Source of the DNA: Bordetella genomosp. 10
GTDB lineage: Bacteria > Pseudomonadota > Gammaproteobacteria > Burkholderiales > Burkholderiaceae_B
Assembly (NCBI RefSeq): GCF_002261225.1
Contig: NZ_NEVM01000002.1
Location: 868,001-932,000 of the forward strand
Reading direction: 5' to 3'
Length of the DNA: 64,000 bases
A program made the translations under genes and the position numbers. How positions within the stretch are numbered: the first letter of the stretch is position 1; the number at the start of each line of letters is the position of its first letter. Under the pieces are notes generated by a model. It was not told where the DNA came from. It worked only from the letters and a program-made list of their open reading frames with translations, and made no database searches. Of the stretch, positions 8,371 to 17,662 are shown one piece after another.

Positions 8371-9489
8371 TCACGCGCCGGCGATCCAGCGGGCGATTTC
8401 CGGCCAGTGCTCCTTCAGGGTGCGGGAGCCCATGAACAGGCCGATGTGCCCGCCCGGCACCGTCTTGGAGACGATGCGCGCCGGCGCCGTGCCGATGTAC
8501 TTCTGCGCGTCCAGCACCTGTTCCGGCGTGGTGATGTCGTCCTCGGCGCCGGCCAGCAGATAGGTGGGGCAGGTGATGGCGTGCAGGTCCAGTTGGCGGC
8601 CCAACGCGACGAAGCGGCCCTTGGCCAGGCGGTTCTCCTGGAAGATCTGCGCGATCACCTGCAGGTACCAGCGGCCGGGCAGGTCGAGCGGATTCTCGTA
8701 CCAGCTTTCGAAGACTTCTTCCTTGGCCAGGTAGGCGGGGTCGTCGATGTGCTCGTACAGGTCGATGTGCTTCTGTACGTAGTGCTCCACCGGATGCATG
8801 TTCTTCCAGCCGCGCAGCATGAACTTGCCCAGCATCAGGCCGCCGCCCAGGCGGACCAGGTCCTCGTAGAAGGACAGCGGCGATTCGTGCGCCATGCGCT
8901 TGATGGGGCCGTTGCCGGCGTCGGTGTCGATGGGCGAACCGGCCAGGACCAGCTTGTTGACCTTTTCCGGAAAGCGGGCGGCGATCATGGCGGAGGTCCA
9001 GCCGCCCTGGCACAGGCCCACGAGGTTGACGCGCCCGCCCAGGTCGTCGATGGCCACGACGAGTTCTGCCAGGTAGTTGTCCACCTCCAGGTCCTTCATG
9101 TCCAGCGTGGCGGATTTCCAGTCGGTCAGGGCCACGTGGCCGACGCCGTTGGCCAGCAGGGTCTCGACCAGGCTCTGGCCCTTGCGGTAGTCGGCGATCA
9201 TCGCGGTGTGGCCGGCATAGGGCGCGGCCACCAGCGTGGGCAGGCCCTCGCCGGGCTTGCCGTAGTCGCGCAGGACCATGGTGCGCAGGTCCAGCCGCGG
9301 ATGGCTATGGTTGGCGAGCCTGGGCTTGAGCGTGGTGCGGATCTTCACCTCTTCGCCGATGAACTTGAGGTTCTTCGCGTACAGCTCGCGCTCCTCGTCC
9401 ATCAGGGTCTTGGCCATGGCCATCGGCCAGAAGGCCGGCACGCACAGCATGGCGAGTTCGGAGGCTTGGACGGAAGATTTTGCGGTCAT
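8371..9489 (-). CDS. PhaC-like alpha/beta-hydrolase-fold protein
   Basis: A 372-residue protein with the fold and triad of PHA synthases/depolymerases. A Cys nucleophile lies in the elbow GLCQGG (Cys160), with Asp318 in GAEDDITTP and His348 in PGGHIGLF. A Cys in the elbow is typical of PhaC, but the length is well short of class I synthases (about 560-600), so polymer synthesis is not assured. It begins 16 bases after the MaoC-phosphotransacylase gene and is surely cotranscribed with it. The pair suggests handling of 3-hydroxyacyl-CoA and acyl phosphates under low oxygen. Depolymerase or acyl-CoA hydrolase are alternatives. Confidence 0.82.
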   Translation of the reverse strand: MTAKSSVQASELAMLCVPAFWPMAMAKTLMDEERELYAKNLKFIGEEVKIRTTLKPRLANHSHPRLDLRTMVLRDYGKPGEGLPTLVAAPYAGHTAMIADYRKGQSLVETLLANGVGHVALTDWKSATLDMKDLEVDNYLAELVVAIDDLGGRVNLVGLCQGGWTSAMIAARFPEKVNKLVLAGSPIDTDAGNGPIKRMAHESPLSFYEDLVRLGGGLMLGKFMLRGWKNMHPVEHYVQKHIDLYEHIDDPAYLAKEEVFESWYENPLDLPGRWYLQVIAQIFQENRLAKGRFVALGRQLDLHAITCPTYLLAGAEDDITTPEQVLDAQKYIGTAPARIVSKTVPGGHIGLFMGSRTLKEHWPEIARWIAGA

Positions 9490-9505
9490 GGGCGTTCCAT
9501 TGCGG

Positions 9506-10894
9506 TCAGGCCGCGGCCTGGTGATGCGCCAGCAGCAGGGCGATGGCGCAGGATCCCAGCCGCGCCAGGGTCTCGTCGGCGCGGCTGGTCAGGATGATGG
9601 GCACGCGCGCGCCCAGCACGATGCCGGCGATCTGCGCGCCGGCGAGGTATTCGAGCTGCTTGGCCAGCATATTCCCCGCCTCCAGGTCCGGCACCACGAA
9701 GATGTCCGCGCGGCCGGCCACGGGCGAGTGGATGCCCTTGGTCGCCGCCGCCGCGGCCGAGACGGCGTTGTCGAAGGCGAGGGGGCCGTCGAGGATGCCG
9801 CCGGTGATCTGCCCGCGGTCGGCCATCTTGCAGAGCGCGGCGGCGTCCAGCGTGGAGCGCAGCTTGCCGGTGACGGTTTCCACCGCGGACAGGATGGCGA
9901 CGCGGGGTTGCGCGATGCCCAGGGCGTGGACCAGGTCGATGGCGTTCTGGATGATGTCGCGCTTGTCCTCCAGCGTCGGCGCGACGTTGATCGCCGCGTC
10001 GGTGACGAACAGGGGCCGCGGGTAGGCCGGCGCGTCGATGGCGAAGACGTGGCTGATGCGCCGCGCCGTGCGCAGGCCGTCGGCGCCGCTGACCACGGCG
10101 CGCATCAGTTCGTCGGTGTGCAGCGAGCCCTTCATCAAGGCCTGCACCTTGCCCGCGCGGGCCATGAGGACGGCCTGTTCGGCGGCGGCTTCGCTGTGCT
10201 CGGTGGGCACGATTTCGTAGGGGCCAAGGTCGATGCGGGCGCGCTCGGCGGCGGCCTGGATCTTCGCCAGCGGCCCGACCAGCACGGGCGTGATGAGCTT
10301 GGCGCGGGCCGCCTCGATGGCGCCGACCAGCGACGGCGTGTCCACCGGATGCACGACGGCCGTGCGCAGGGGCGGCAGCTCGCGGGTCAGGGCGATGAGG
10401 CGTTCGTAGCCGCGGCCGCGCTGGACCAGTTCGACGTCGGGCAGGGCGGCGCGCGGGCGCGAGACCTTTTCCGTGGGCGCGGCCACCTGGACCGTGCCCG
10501 TGATGACGTCCTCGCCGTTCTGGTTGACGGCGCGGCAATCCAGCGCGACGCGGTGCGTGGCGTCGTCCTTGTCGGTGACGCGCACCGACACCGTGATCGC
10601 GTCGCCCACGGCGATGGGCCTGACGAAACGCAGTGCCTGCTCCAGGAACATCGTGCCCGGCCCCGGCAGGCGCGTGCCCAGCACGGTGGAGAGCAGCGCC
10701 TCCGCCCACATGCCGTGCGCCACGGTGGCCTGGAACTGCTCGCTGTGCGTCACGCCTTCGTCCAGGCTCATGGGCGCGGCGTCGCCCGCCATGACGGAAA
10801 AGAGCTCGATATCGCGATGCGAAAGCGTGCGCGCGAGGCTCGCCGAGTCGCCGATGCGCAGCTCCGCATACGTGCGATTCTCTATCCGGTCCAT
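9506..10894 (-). CDS. Bifunctional MaoC-like hydratase / phosphate acyltransferase
   Basis: A 462-residue fusion. Residues about 10-140 form a MaoC hot-dog domain (VAHGMWAEALLSTVLGTRLPGPG), which in this family hydrates enoyl-CoA. Residues about 150-460 form a phosphate acetyl/butyryltransferase domain, with VLGARVPIILTSRADE near the C-terminus. Such proteins are annotated as bifunctional enoyl-CoA hydratase/phosphate acetyltransferase. The second activity would turn acyl-CoA and phosphate into acyl phosphate for ATP synthesis, but no acetate kinase gene is in this window. A promoter with an FNR-type box lies upstream, matching a microaerobic role. Confidence 0.9.
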   Translation of the reverse strand: MDRIENRTYAELRIGDSASLARTLSHRDIELFSVMAGDAAPMSLDEGVTHSEQFQATVAHGMWAEALLSTVLGTRLPGPGTMFLEQALRFVRPIAVGDAITVSVRVTDKDDATHRVALDCRAVNQNGEDVITGTVQVAAPTEKVSRPRAALPDVELVQRGRGYERLIALTRELPPLRTAVVHPVDTPSLVGAIEAARAKLITPVLVGPLAKIQAAAERARIDLGPYEIVPTEHSEAAAEQAVLMARAGKVQALMKGSLHTDELMRAVVSGADGLRTARRISHVFAIDAPAYPRPLFVTDAAINVAPTLEDKRDIIQNAIDLVHALGIAQPRVAILSAVETVTGKLRSTLDAAALCKMADRGQITGGILDGPLAFDNAVSAAAAATKGIHSPVAGRADIFVVPDLEAGNMLAKQLEYLAGAQIAGIVLGARVPIILTSRADETLARLGSCAIALLLAHHQAAA

Positions 10895-10991
10895 GGCATT
10901 CTCCCTGGGCGCCCGTCCATGGCGGACAGGATGACACTGATCGATGCCGTCGATATTACATGCGTATGCTGCGCCGCATCACCCCTTGCGC

Positions 10992-11005
10992 TTGACCTGG
11001 ATCAA
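10992..11005. promoter_or_regulatory. FNR/ANR box upstream of the phosphotransacylase operon
   Basis: TTGACCTGGATCAA matches TTGAY-N4-ATCAA, a form well known from ANR-controlled promoters in pseudomonads. The centre is about 104 bases from the hydratase/phosphotransacylase ATG (minus) and about 142 from the thioesterase ATG (plus). The first is the likelier target, given the regulator gene in the same cluster. Confidence 0.65.
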
Positions 11006-11140
11006 GAGAGCGGGAGATCGGCCTCAAGGCCTTGGCGCCGCCCTGACTTGGCCCTGAAGACGGCATGGCGGCGGCCGGGGGCGGCGCGGTATGCGCATAA
11101 TATCGTCCGCATCCATGACCAACCCCATTTCAGGCGCCGC

Positions 11141-11944
11141 ATGAAAAACCAGAATGCTTCCCGGCCTTCATCGTATTTCGAATCGGTGGGCGCGTCGCGC
11201 TTCGTGCCGACGCTTCACGTGGGCGGCGGGTGGAATCCCGCCGAGCAGCATATCGCGCCGGCGCTGGGCCTGTTGGCCCATCTGGTGGAGACGCACCGCG
11301 ACGCGCGCCGCCAGGACGGCTTGCAGATCGGGCGGGCCAGCTACGACATCTACGGCACGCTGCCCATGGAGGCGTGCGACGTGGAGATCGAGGTCATCCG
11401 GCCCGGCCGGACCATCGAGCTGGTGGAGGCGCGCCTGAGCCATGAAGGCCGCGTGGGACTGACGTTGCGGGCGTGGCTCATGGCCGCGATGGACACCGAG
11501 GCGCTGGCGGGCGATCCCTTTCCCCGGCTGCCGGCGCCGGACGACCTGCCGCCCTGGGACATGACCGGCGTCTGGCCGGGCGGCTACGTTCGCAGCCTGC
11601 AACTGCGCCGCGCCGAGGCGGTTCCGGGCGCCGCGACCTACTGGGTCGATACGGACGTGCAGCTCCTGGCGGGCGCCAGCCCCAGTCCGACGGCCAGGCT
11701 GCTGGGCCTGCTCGACACCGCCAACGGCGTCAGCCCGCGCGCGCATCCCAAGGACGTGGCCTTTCCGAACATAGACCTGACGGCCCATCTGCTGCGGCAG
11801 CCGGTGGGCGGCTGGGTCGGCTTCGACACCAAGGTCGGCTTCGGTCCCGCCGGGCTGGGCGTGACCCACAGCATCGTCCACGACGCGCGGGGGCCGGTGG
11901 CCGTGCTGAGCCAGTCCCTGACCGTGCGGCCGAGGACGGCGTGA
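11141..11944 (+). CDS. TesB-like acyl-CoA thioesterase family protein
   Basis: A 267-residue protein with a double hot-dog appearance. The N-terminal half reads FVPTLHVGGGWNPAEQHIAPALGLLAHLVE and has IGRASYDIYGTLP, typical of the TesB-like thioesterase family (4HBT_3). The C-terminal half has ANGVSPRAHPKDVAFPNIDLT and GWVGFDTKVGFG, the second-repeat motif that normally carries the catalytic Asp. It is divergent from the phosphotransacylase operon across 246 bases. A CATAAT at 11096-11101 may be its -10. The substrate is not readable from sequence. Confidence 0.8.
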   Translation: MKNQNASRPSSYFESVGASRFVPTLHVGGGWNPAEQHIAPALGLLAHLVETHRDARRQDGLQIGRASYDIYGTLPMEACDVEIEVIRPGRTIELVEARLSHEGRVGLTLRAWLMAAMDTEALAGDPFPRLPAPDDLPPWDMTGVWPGGYVRSLQLRRAEAVPGAATYWVDTDVQLLAGASPSPTARLLGLLDTANGVSPRAHPKDVAFPNIDLTAHLLRQPVGGWVGFDTKVGFGPAGLGVTHSIVHDARGPVAVLSQSLTVRPRTA

Positions 11945-12074
11945 TCGTCTGAATCCGCCGCGGACCTGGCCGCGTAGCGAACCACCGGACCACCGGACCA
12001 GCGCACCGCGAGGCGCCTGTCGGCAGGACGGGTGCAGGGGCAGGGCCGGCCCAGGCTTACCGCCCGGATTCCTC

Positions 12075-13163
12075 TCAGGTCCCCTTCACCCGCTTCCCGC
12101 CCTGGATTTCGAACCAGTGCAGTTCGTGCCGGCCGTCCGGGCCGATGTTCAACTGGTCGCCGGCCTTGATGACCGCTTCCTGCATCTGCCGGGTCGTGCA
12201 GCGCACCACCACGGCGGCCTTGCCGCAACGGCAATGCACCAGTTGCTCGGACCCCAGCGTCTCGACCATCTCCACCTCGACCCGCATGCCGGGCGAGTTC
12301 AGCACCATGTGCTCCGGGCGCATGCCCATGACGATGTCGCGGCCGCGCACGGCGCCCGGCACCGCGGTGGGCGGAATCGCCAGGTCCAGGCCGTCCTCGG
12401 TCTTCAGCGTGCCGTCGCCGTGCGCGTGCACGTTGATCAGGTTCATCGGCGGCGAGCCGATGAAGCCGGCGACGAAGGTGGAGGCCGGCTTCTCGAACAC
12501 TTCCATGGGCGTGCCGATCTGCTCCGGGATGCCCTTGTTCATGACGATCATGCGGTGCGCCAGCGTCATCGCTTCCACCTGGTCGTGGGTCACGTACAGG
12601 CTGGTGGTGCCCAGGCGGCGATGCATCTTCAGCAGTTCCAGGCGCATCGCCACGCGCAGCTTGGCGTCCAGGTTGGACAGCGGCTCGTCGAACAGGAAGA
12701 CCTTGGGCTCGCGCACGATGGCCCGTCCCATGGCCACGCGCTGGCGCTGGCCGCCGGACAACTGGCGCGGGCGGCGCTCCAGCAGCGGGCCGAGTTCGAG
12801 GATCTGCGCGGCGGCCTCGACCCGCTTGCGGATCTCGTCCTTGGGCATCTTGCGGATCTTCAGGCCGTAGGCCATGTTCTGGAACACGCTCATGTGCGGA
12901 TACAGGGCGTAGTTCTGGAACACCATGGCGATGTCGCGCTCGGCCGGCTCCAGGTTGTTGACCTCCTTGCCGTCGATCTCGATGGAGCCGCTAGTGATCT
13001 CCTCCAGGCCGGCCACCATGCGCATCAGCGTGGATTTGCCGCAGCCCGACGGCCCGACGATGACGACGAACTCGCCGTCCATGATGTCCATGTCGATGCC
13101 GTGGATCACCGGCACGTTGCCGGCGTAGGTTTTCTTGACGTTGCGGAAGCTGAGAGTAGCCAT
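12075..13163 (-). CDS. ugpC: sn-Glycerol-3-phosphate ABC transporter, ATP-binding subunit
   Basis: A 362-residue MalK/UgpC-type ATPase. It has Walker [10 protein letters not shown]-loop [10 protein letters not shown], signature [19 protein letters not shown], Walker [12 protein letters not shown] and the C-terminal regulatory OB-like region ([11 protein letters not shown]). The length matches UgpC. It ends the ugpBAEC operon; a 62-base gap separates it from ugpE. The operon lacks ugpQ, the glycerophosphodiester phosphodiesterase found in E. coli. Confidence 0.93.
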   Translation of the reverse strand: MATLSFRNVKKTYAGNVPVIHGIDMDIMDGEFVVIVGPSGCGKSTLMRMVAGLEEITSGSIEIDGKEVNNLEPAERDIAMVFQNYALYPHMSVFQNMAYGLKIRKMPKDEIRKRVEAAAQILELGPLLERRPRQLSGGQRQRVAMGRAIVREPKVFLFDEPLSNLDAKLRVAMRLELLKMHRRLGTTSLYVTHDQVEAMTLAHRMIVMNKGIPEQIGTPMEVFEKPASTFVAGFIGSPPMNLINVHAHGDGTLKTEDGLDLAIPPTAVPGAVRGRDIVMGMRPEHMVLNSPGMRVEVEMVETLGSEQLVHCRCGKAAVVVRCTTRQMQEAVIKAGDQLNIGPDGRHELHWFEIQGGKRVKGT

Positions 13164-13225
13164 ACGATTGTTCGCTGGGTTGTAGCGGGATCAGAGGGGC
13201 AGGGCGCGGAGCGGACGCGGGCGCG

Positions 13226-14077
13226 TCACTTCTCCGTGTCGACCAGGCCCTTGACGAACCATTTCTGCATGAGGATCACGACCAGCACGGGCGGCAGCAT
13301 GGCCAGCATGGCGGTCGCCATGGTGAGATTCCATTCCGTCACACTGTCGCCGCCGCTGACCATGCGCTTGATGCCGATCACCACCGGGTACATGTCTTCC
13401 TTGGTCGTGATGAGCAGGGGCCACAGGTACTGGTTCCAGCCGTAGATGAACTGGATGACGAACAGCGCGGCGATGCTGGTCTTCGACAAAGGCAGCAGCA
13501 CGTCGCGGAAGAAGCGCATGGGGCCGGCGCCGTCGATGCGGGCGGCTTCCACCAGTTCGTCCGGCACGGTCAGGAAGAACTGGCGGAACAGGAAGGTGGC
13601 GGTGGCCGAGGCGATCAGCGGCAGCGCCAGGCCGGCGTAGCTGTTGAGCAGCCCCAGGTCGGCGACGACCTTGTAGGTGGGCGCGATGCGCACTTCCACC
13701 GGCAGCATCAGCGTGACGAAGATCATCCAGAAGAAGAACATGCGGAAGCGGAAGCGGAAATACACCACCGCGAAGGCCGACATCATCGAGATCACGATCT
13801 TGCCGATGGAAATCGACAGCGCCATGACCAGGCTGACGTACATCATGCGGGCCACCGGCGTGCCGCTGGAGCCGCCGCCGGAGCCGGAGAACAGCGCCTG
13901 CATGTAGTTGCTGACCAGGTGCGAGCCCGGGATCAGCGACATGGGCGCGGACGCCACCTCCTGCGCGGTCTGCGTGGACGCGACGAAGGTGACATAGAGC
14001 GGGAATGCCACCACGGCCACGCCGCAGAGCAGGATTGCGTGGGCCAGGACATCCAGCCAGGGACGGCGCTCAACCAT
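13226..14077 (-). CDS. ugpE: sn-Glycerol-3-phosphate ABC transporter permease
   Basis: A 283-residue inner-membrane permease with six hydrophobic helices. The ABC coupling loop reads [26 protein letters not shown], matching the EAA motif of the MalG/UgpE class. The first helix ([20 protein letters not shown]) is followed by a periplasmic loop. It starts 21 bases after ugpA and works as the heterodimer partner of UgpA. Confidence 0.93.
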   Translation of the reverse strand: MVERRPWLDVLAHAILLCGVAVVAFPLYVTFVASTQTAQEVASAPMSLIPGSHLVSNYMQALFSGSGGGSSGTPVARMMYVSLVMALSISIGKIVISMMSAFAVVYFRFRFRMFFFWMIFVTLMLPVEVRIAPTYKVVADLGLLNSYAGLALPLIASATATFLFRQFFLTVPDELVEAARIDGAGPMRFFRDVLLPLSKTSIAALFVIQFIYGWNQYLWPLLITTKEDMYPVVIGIKRMVSGGDSVTEWNLTMATAMLAMLPPVLVVILMQKWFVKGLVDTEK

Positions 14078-14098
14078 ATGCCTAATGCCTCGGAAAAA

Positions 14099-14980
14099 TC
14101 AGTACTGGACCTTGCGGTCGATGTAGCGGAACTGGACCACGGTCAGGATCACGACGATGAACATCAGGATCACCGACTGCGCGGCCGACGAGCCCAGGTC
14201 CAGGCCGACGAAACCGTCGCGGTACACCTTGTAGACCAGGATGGAGGTGGAGGTGCCGGGGCCCCCCTGGGTGGTGGTGTCGATGACCGCGAAGGTGTCG
14301 AAGAACGCATAGATGACGTTCACCACCAGCAGGAAGAAGGTGGTGGGCGACAGCAGCGGGAAGACGATGCTCCAGAAGCGGCGCGTGGGCGAGGCGCCGT
14401 CGATGGCGGCCGCCTCGATCAGCGAGCGCGGGATGGACTGCAGGCCGGCCAGGAAGAACAGGAAGTTGTAGGAGATCTGCTTCCACACCGCCGCGATCAG
14501 CACCAGGATCATGGCCTGGTTGCCGTCCAGGCGCGGATTCCAGTCCACGCCGACGTTGCGCAGCGCCACGGCCAGGATGCCCACCGCCGGCGAGAACAGG
14601 AACAGCCACAGCACGCCGACGACGGCGGGCGCCACGGCGTAGGGCCAGATCAGCAGGGTCTTGTAGACGGCGGCGCCCTTGATCACGCGGTCGGCCATCA
14701 CGGCCAGCAGCAGCGAGACGGCCAGGCCGACGAAGGCCACCAGCACGGAGAACACCGCGGTGGTCTGGAAGGAATTGAGGTATTCGCCCTGCCTGAACAG
14801 GTCGGCGAAGTTGGCCAGGCCAACGAATTCCGACGACAGGCCGAAGGCGTCCTCCAGGCGCATGGACTGCCACATGGCCTGTCCCGCGGGGAGGAAGAAA
14901 AATACGATGGTGATGATCAACTGCGGCGCGAGCAGCAGGTAGGGCAGGGTCTTGTGGCCGAATACGACGCGTTTTTCCAT
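14099..14980 (-). CDS. ugpA: sn-Glycerol-3-phosphate ABC transporter permease
   Basis: A 293-residue MalF/UgpA-class permease. The start [20 protein letters not shown] is chosen because it aligns with the usual UgpA N-terminus, although the reading frame stays open further upstream. The EAA loop reads [24 protein letters not shown], and [10 protein letters not shown] precedes the last helices, as in UgpA. It lies between ugpB (262-base gap containing a hairpin) and ugpE. Confidence 0.92.
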   Translation of the reverse strand: MEKRVVFGHKTLPYLLLAPQLIITIVFFFLPAGQAMWQSMRLEDAFGLSSEFVGLANFADLFRQGEYLNSFQTTAVFSVLVAFVGLAVSLLLAVMADRVIKGAAVYKTLLIWPYAVAPAVVGVLWLFLFSPAVGILAVALRNVGVDWNPRLDGNQAMILVLIAAVWKQISYNFLFFLAGLQSIPRSLIEAAAIDGASPTRRFWSIVFPLLSPTTFFLLVVNVIYAFFDTFAVIDTTTQGGPGTSTSILVYKVYRDGFVGLDLGSSAAQSVILMFIVVILTVVQFRYIDRKVQY

Positions 14981-15212
14981 GGGGCGAGCTATGCCTTGCC
15001 CACGATGCGGGGGCATCGCGCGCGGGGTAACAAACGTGTAATGGTCCTGGCGCGGCGCGTTCGGACCACCGGGAAAGCATCCAGACAAACGACGCAATGC
15101 GGATTGCCGGGCCTGCCTGCAATCCGCATGGACTCGATGAAGCATCGGGGGTCGGGCGAAGCCACGGCCTCACGCCGATCCCGACCGTATCCCTGACTGT
15201 ATCTGTACGCAT

Positions 15213-15234
15213 GCCCGGGCGTTCCCGCCCGGGC
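15213..15234. promoter_or_regulatory. Strong hairpin between ugpB and ugpA
   Basis: GCCCGGGCG and CGCCCGGGC form a perfect 9-bp stem with a 4-base loop directly after the ugpB stop codon. On the minus strand there is no T-run after the stem. It may act as a 3'-end stabiliser that keeps the binding-protein transcript more abundant than the permease transcript rather than as a full terminator. The remainder of the gap shows nothing I can assign. Confidence 0.55.
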
Positions 15235-15242
15235 AAAACGCG

Positions 15243-16556
15243 CTACTTTACACTTTTTTCGAACTTTTCGAGCAACTCGTTGCCGCGCTTGGTGGCGTTG
15301 GCCAGGCCGTCCTTGGCGCTTTCCTTGCCGGAGACGATGCGCTCGATTTCGGCGTCCTCGATCTCGCGGATCTGCGGCAGGAAACCCAGGCGCACGCCGC
15401 GCGACTGCGCGGTGGTTTCCACGTTCAGTTCCTTGACGCCGACGTCGGTGCCCGGGTTCTGGGCATAGAAGCCGGACTTCTCGGTCAGCTCGTAGGCGGC
15501 CTTGGTGACGGGCACGTAGCCGGTCTGCTGGTGCCACTTGGCGGCCACTTCCGGACTGGCGAGGAACTTGAAGAACTTGGTCACGCCCTTGTAGACGGCC
15601 GGCGACTTGTTGCCGAACACCCACAGCGAGGCGCCGCCGATGATGGTGTTCTGCGGGGCGCCCTTGACGTCCGCGTAGTAGGGCACGGTCGAGGTGCCGA
15701 ACTGGAACTTGGCGTTCTTGATGATGTTGGCGCGCAGGCCGCTGGAGCCGGTGATCATGGCGCACTTGCCCGAGATGAAAAGGGCGTTGGGATCGTCGCC
15801 GCGGCCGCCGTACATGAACTCGCCGTCCTTGGCCAGTTGGGCCAGGAATTCCAGGTGGCGCTGGTGCAGGGGCGAGTCGATGGCCAGGCGCGCGTCCAGG
15901 CCGCCGAAGCCGTTGTCCTTGGTGGCGTAGGGCACGTTGTGCCAGGCCGAGAAGGTTTCCAGTTGGACCCACGACGGCCACGAGGTCGTGTAGCCGCATT
16001 CCTGGCCGGCGGCCTTCAGCTTCTTGGTCGCCTCGGCCAGTTCCTGCCAGGTCTTGGGCGGCTTGTCGGCGTCCAGGCCGGCCTTCTTGAAGGCGTCCTT
16101 GTTGTAGTACATGACCACGGTCGAGCTGTTGAAGGGCATCGACACGAGCTTGCCGTCGGCGGAGGAGTAGTAGCCGCCCACGGCGCCGATGAAGGCCTTG
16201 GGATCGATCGGATCGCCGGCTTCCTCGGACATCTGCTGCACCGGCTTGATGGCGCCCTTGGCGTACATCATCGTGGCGGTGCCGACTTCGAAGACCTGGA
16301 GGATATCGGGGGCGTTGCCGGCGCGGAAGGCGGCGATGCCGGCGTTCATCGATTCGCCGTAGTTGCCCTTGTAGACGGCCTTCACGACGTAGTCGGATTG
16401 GCTCTTGTTGAACTGGTCGACCATTTCGTTGACGCGGTCGCCCAGCGCTCCTTCCATGGAGTGCCAGAACTGGATTTCAGTGGCGGCGTGGGCCGACGAC
16501 GCGCCGAACGCGGCGATCAGGGCCGCCGCCGCGAGGGCGAGACGGTGGGAGCGCAT
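15243..16556 (-). CDS. ugpB: sn-Glycerol-3-phosphate-binding periplasmic protein
   Basis: A 437-residue extracytoplasmic binding protein with a clear Sec signal (LALAAAALIAAFGASSAHA, cleavage after AHA). The mature start ATEIQFWHSMEGALGDRVNE is typical of UgpB (family 1 solute-binding). SGLRANIIKNAKFQFGTSTV and the conserved TGYVPVTKAAYEL fit glycerol-3-phosphate or glycerophosphodiester binding. It is first in the ugpBAEC operon, with a possible Pho box 79-94 bases upstream. Confidence 0.93.
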   Translation of the reverse strand: MRSHRLALAAAALIAAFGASSAHAATEIQFWHSMEGALGDRVNEMVDQFNKSQSDYVVKAVYKGNYGESMNAGIAAFRAGNAPDILQVFEVGTATMMYAKGAIKPVQQMSEEAGDPIDPKAFIGAVGGYYSSADGKLVSMPFNSSTVVMYYNKDAFKKAGLDADKPPKTWQELAEATKKLKAAGQECGYTTSWPSWVQLETFSAWHNVPYATKDNGFGGLDARLAIDSPLHQRHLEFLAQLAKDGEFMYGGRGDDPNALFISGKCAMITGSSGLRANIIKNAKFQFGTSTVPYYADVKGAPQNTIIGGASLWVFGNKSPAVYKGVTKFFKFLASPEVAAKWHQQTGYVPVTKAAYELTEKSGFYAQNPGTDVGVKELNVETTAQSRGVRLGFLPQIREIEDAEIERIVSGKESAKDGLANATKRGNELLEKFEKSVK

Positions 16557-16634
16557 GGGTATTTCCTCCTAAAGTACTCAAATGTGCCGCCTGAGGGGTT
16601 TCCTCGGCGAAGCACGACACCATATGAATTGTTT

Positions 16635-16650
16635 GTGACGAACTCGTGAC
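16635..16650 (-). promoter_or_regulatory. Possible Pho box of ugpB (11-bp direct repeat)
   Basis: On the minus strand GTCAC occurs twice exactly 11 bases apart (AGTCACGAGTT then CGTCACAAACA), 79-94 bases before the ugpB ATG. PhoB sites are built of 11-bp direct repeats with a TGTCA-like core, and ugp is a known Pho-regulon operon in E. coli. The match to the core is partial. Confidence 0.35.
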
Positions 16651-16810
16651 TGTTACACCGGCCGGGAGGCCTGTCAAATTCGGACTCTCCCTGAGAGGAT
16701 CTGGAACAACGGCAACACCGGCCCTAGCAACGGCCCGGACAATGGCCCACTTCGGGAACCCGCCCATCTTCCCGCCCACTTCCCTGTGCCGCGCTATTAC
16801 AATCGCGCCC

Positions 16811-17662
16811 ATGGACACGCACATCACCCCCGACAGCCGCTTGCGCGTCGCCTTCATCGGCGCCGGCAACATGGCTACCGCCCTGGCCACCGGCATGGCC
16901 GGCCGCCTTTGCCCCGCCGGCCAGATCCACGCCGTCGACCTCAATCCGGACAGCCACGCGGCCTGGCAGGCCCGCGGCGCCACCACCGCGACGGCGCCGG
17001 ACGAGACGCTGTCCCAATGCAACGTCTGGTTCTTCGCCGTCAAGCCGCAATACATGCGCGACGCGGTGCGGGCCTGCCAGCCCTGGCTGCGCCCCGGCAC
17101 GCTGGTCGTCAGCGTGGCCGCCGGCCTGCGCGGCGACGTGCTGGCCGCCTGGCTGGGCCAGGACGGACAGCCCTACGACAAGATCGTGCGCTGCATGCCC
17201 AACACCCCGGCCCTGGTCGGCGCGGGCGTGACCGGCATGCTGGCCCTGGCCGGGGTCGGCGCGGCCGACCGCGAGCTGGCGCAGACCATGCTGAGCTCGG
17301 TCGGCCACGTCGTCTGGGTGGACGACGACGCCGCCATCGACGCCGTGACGGCGCTGTCCGGCAGCGGGCCGGCCTACGTGTTCCGCTTCCTGGAAGCCTT
17401 GATCGCCGGCGGCGTGGCGGTGGGCCTGGACGAGGAACAGGCCAAGGCGCTGGCGCTGGGCACCTTCGAGGGCGCGGCCAAGCTGGCGCGCGAATCGGCC
17501 GATTCGCCGTCGGTGCTGCGCGAGCGGGTGACCTCCAAGGGCGGCACCACCGCCGCCGCGCTCAAGGTCTTCGACGACGGCGACCTGATGGGCCTGGTGG
17601 CGCGCGCCATGGCGGCCGCCGCCCAGCGCTCGCGCGAACTGGCGCAGGAGTTCGGCAAGTGA
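16811..17662 (+). CDS. proC: Pyrroline-5-carboxylate reductase
   Basis: A 283-residue cytosolic enzyme that reduces pyrroline-5-carboxylate to proline with NAD(P)H. The N-terminal Rossmann motif is RVAFIGAGNMATALATGM, CMPNTPALVGAGVTGM lies mid-protein, and the C-terminal signature is ALSGSGPAYVFRFLEA followed by VTSKGGTTAAALKVF. The ATG at 16811 agrees with the usual length. A TACAAT at 16798-16803 lies only 7 bases before it, so if that is the -10 the mRNA would be leaderless. The stop overlaps the next gene's GTG. Confidence 0.95.
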   Translation: MDTHITPDSRLRVAFIGAGNMATALATGMAGRLCPAGQIHAVDLNPDSHAAWQARGATTATAPDETLSQCNVWFFAVKPQYMRDAVRACQPWLRPGTLVVSVAAGLRGDVLAAWLGQDGQPYDKIVRCMPNTPALVGAGVTGMLALAGVGAADRELAQTMLSSVGHVVWVDDDAAIDAVTALSGSGPAYVFRFLEALIAGGVAVGLDEEQAKALALGTFEGAAKLARESADSPSVLRERVTSKGGTTAAALKVFDDGDLMGLVARAMAAAAQRSRELAQEFGK

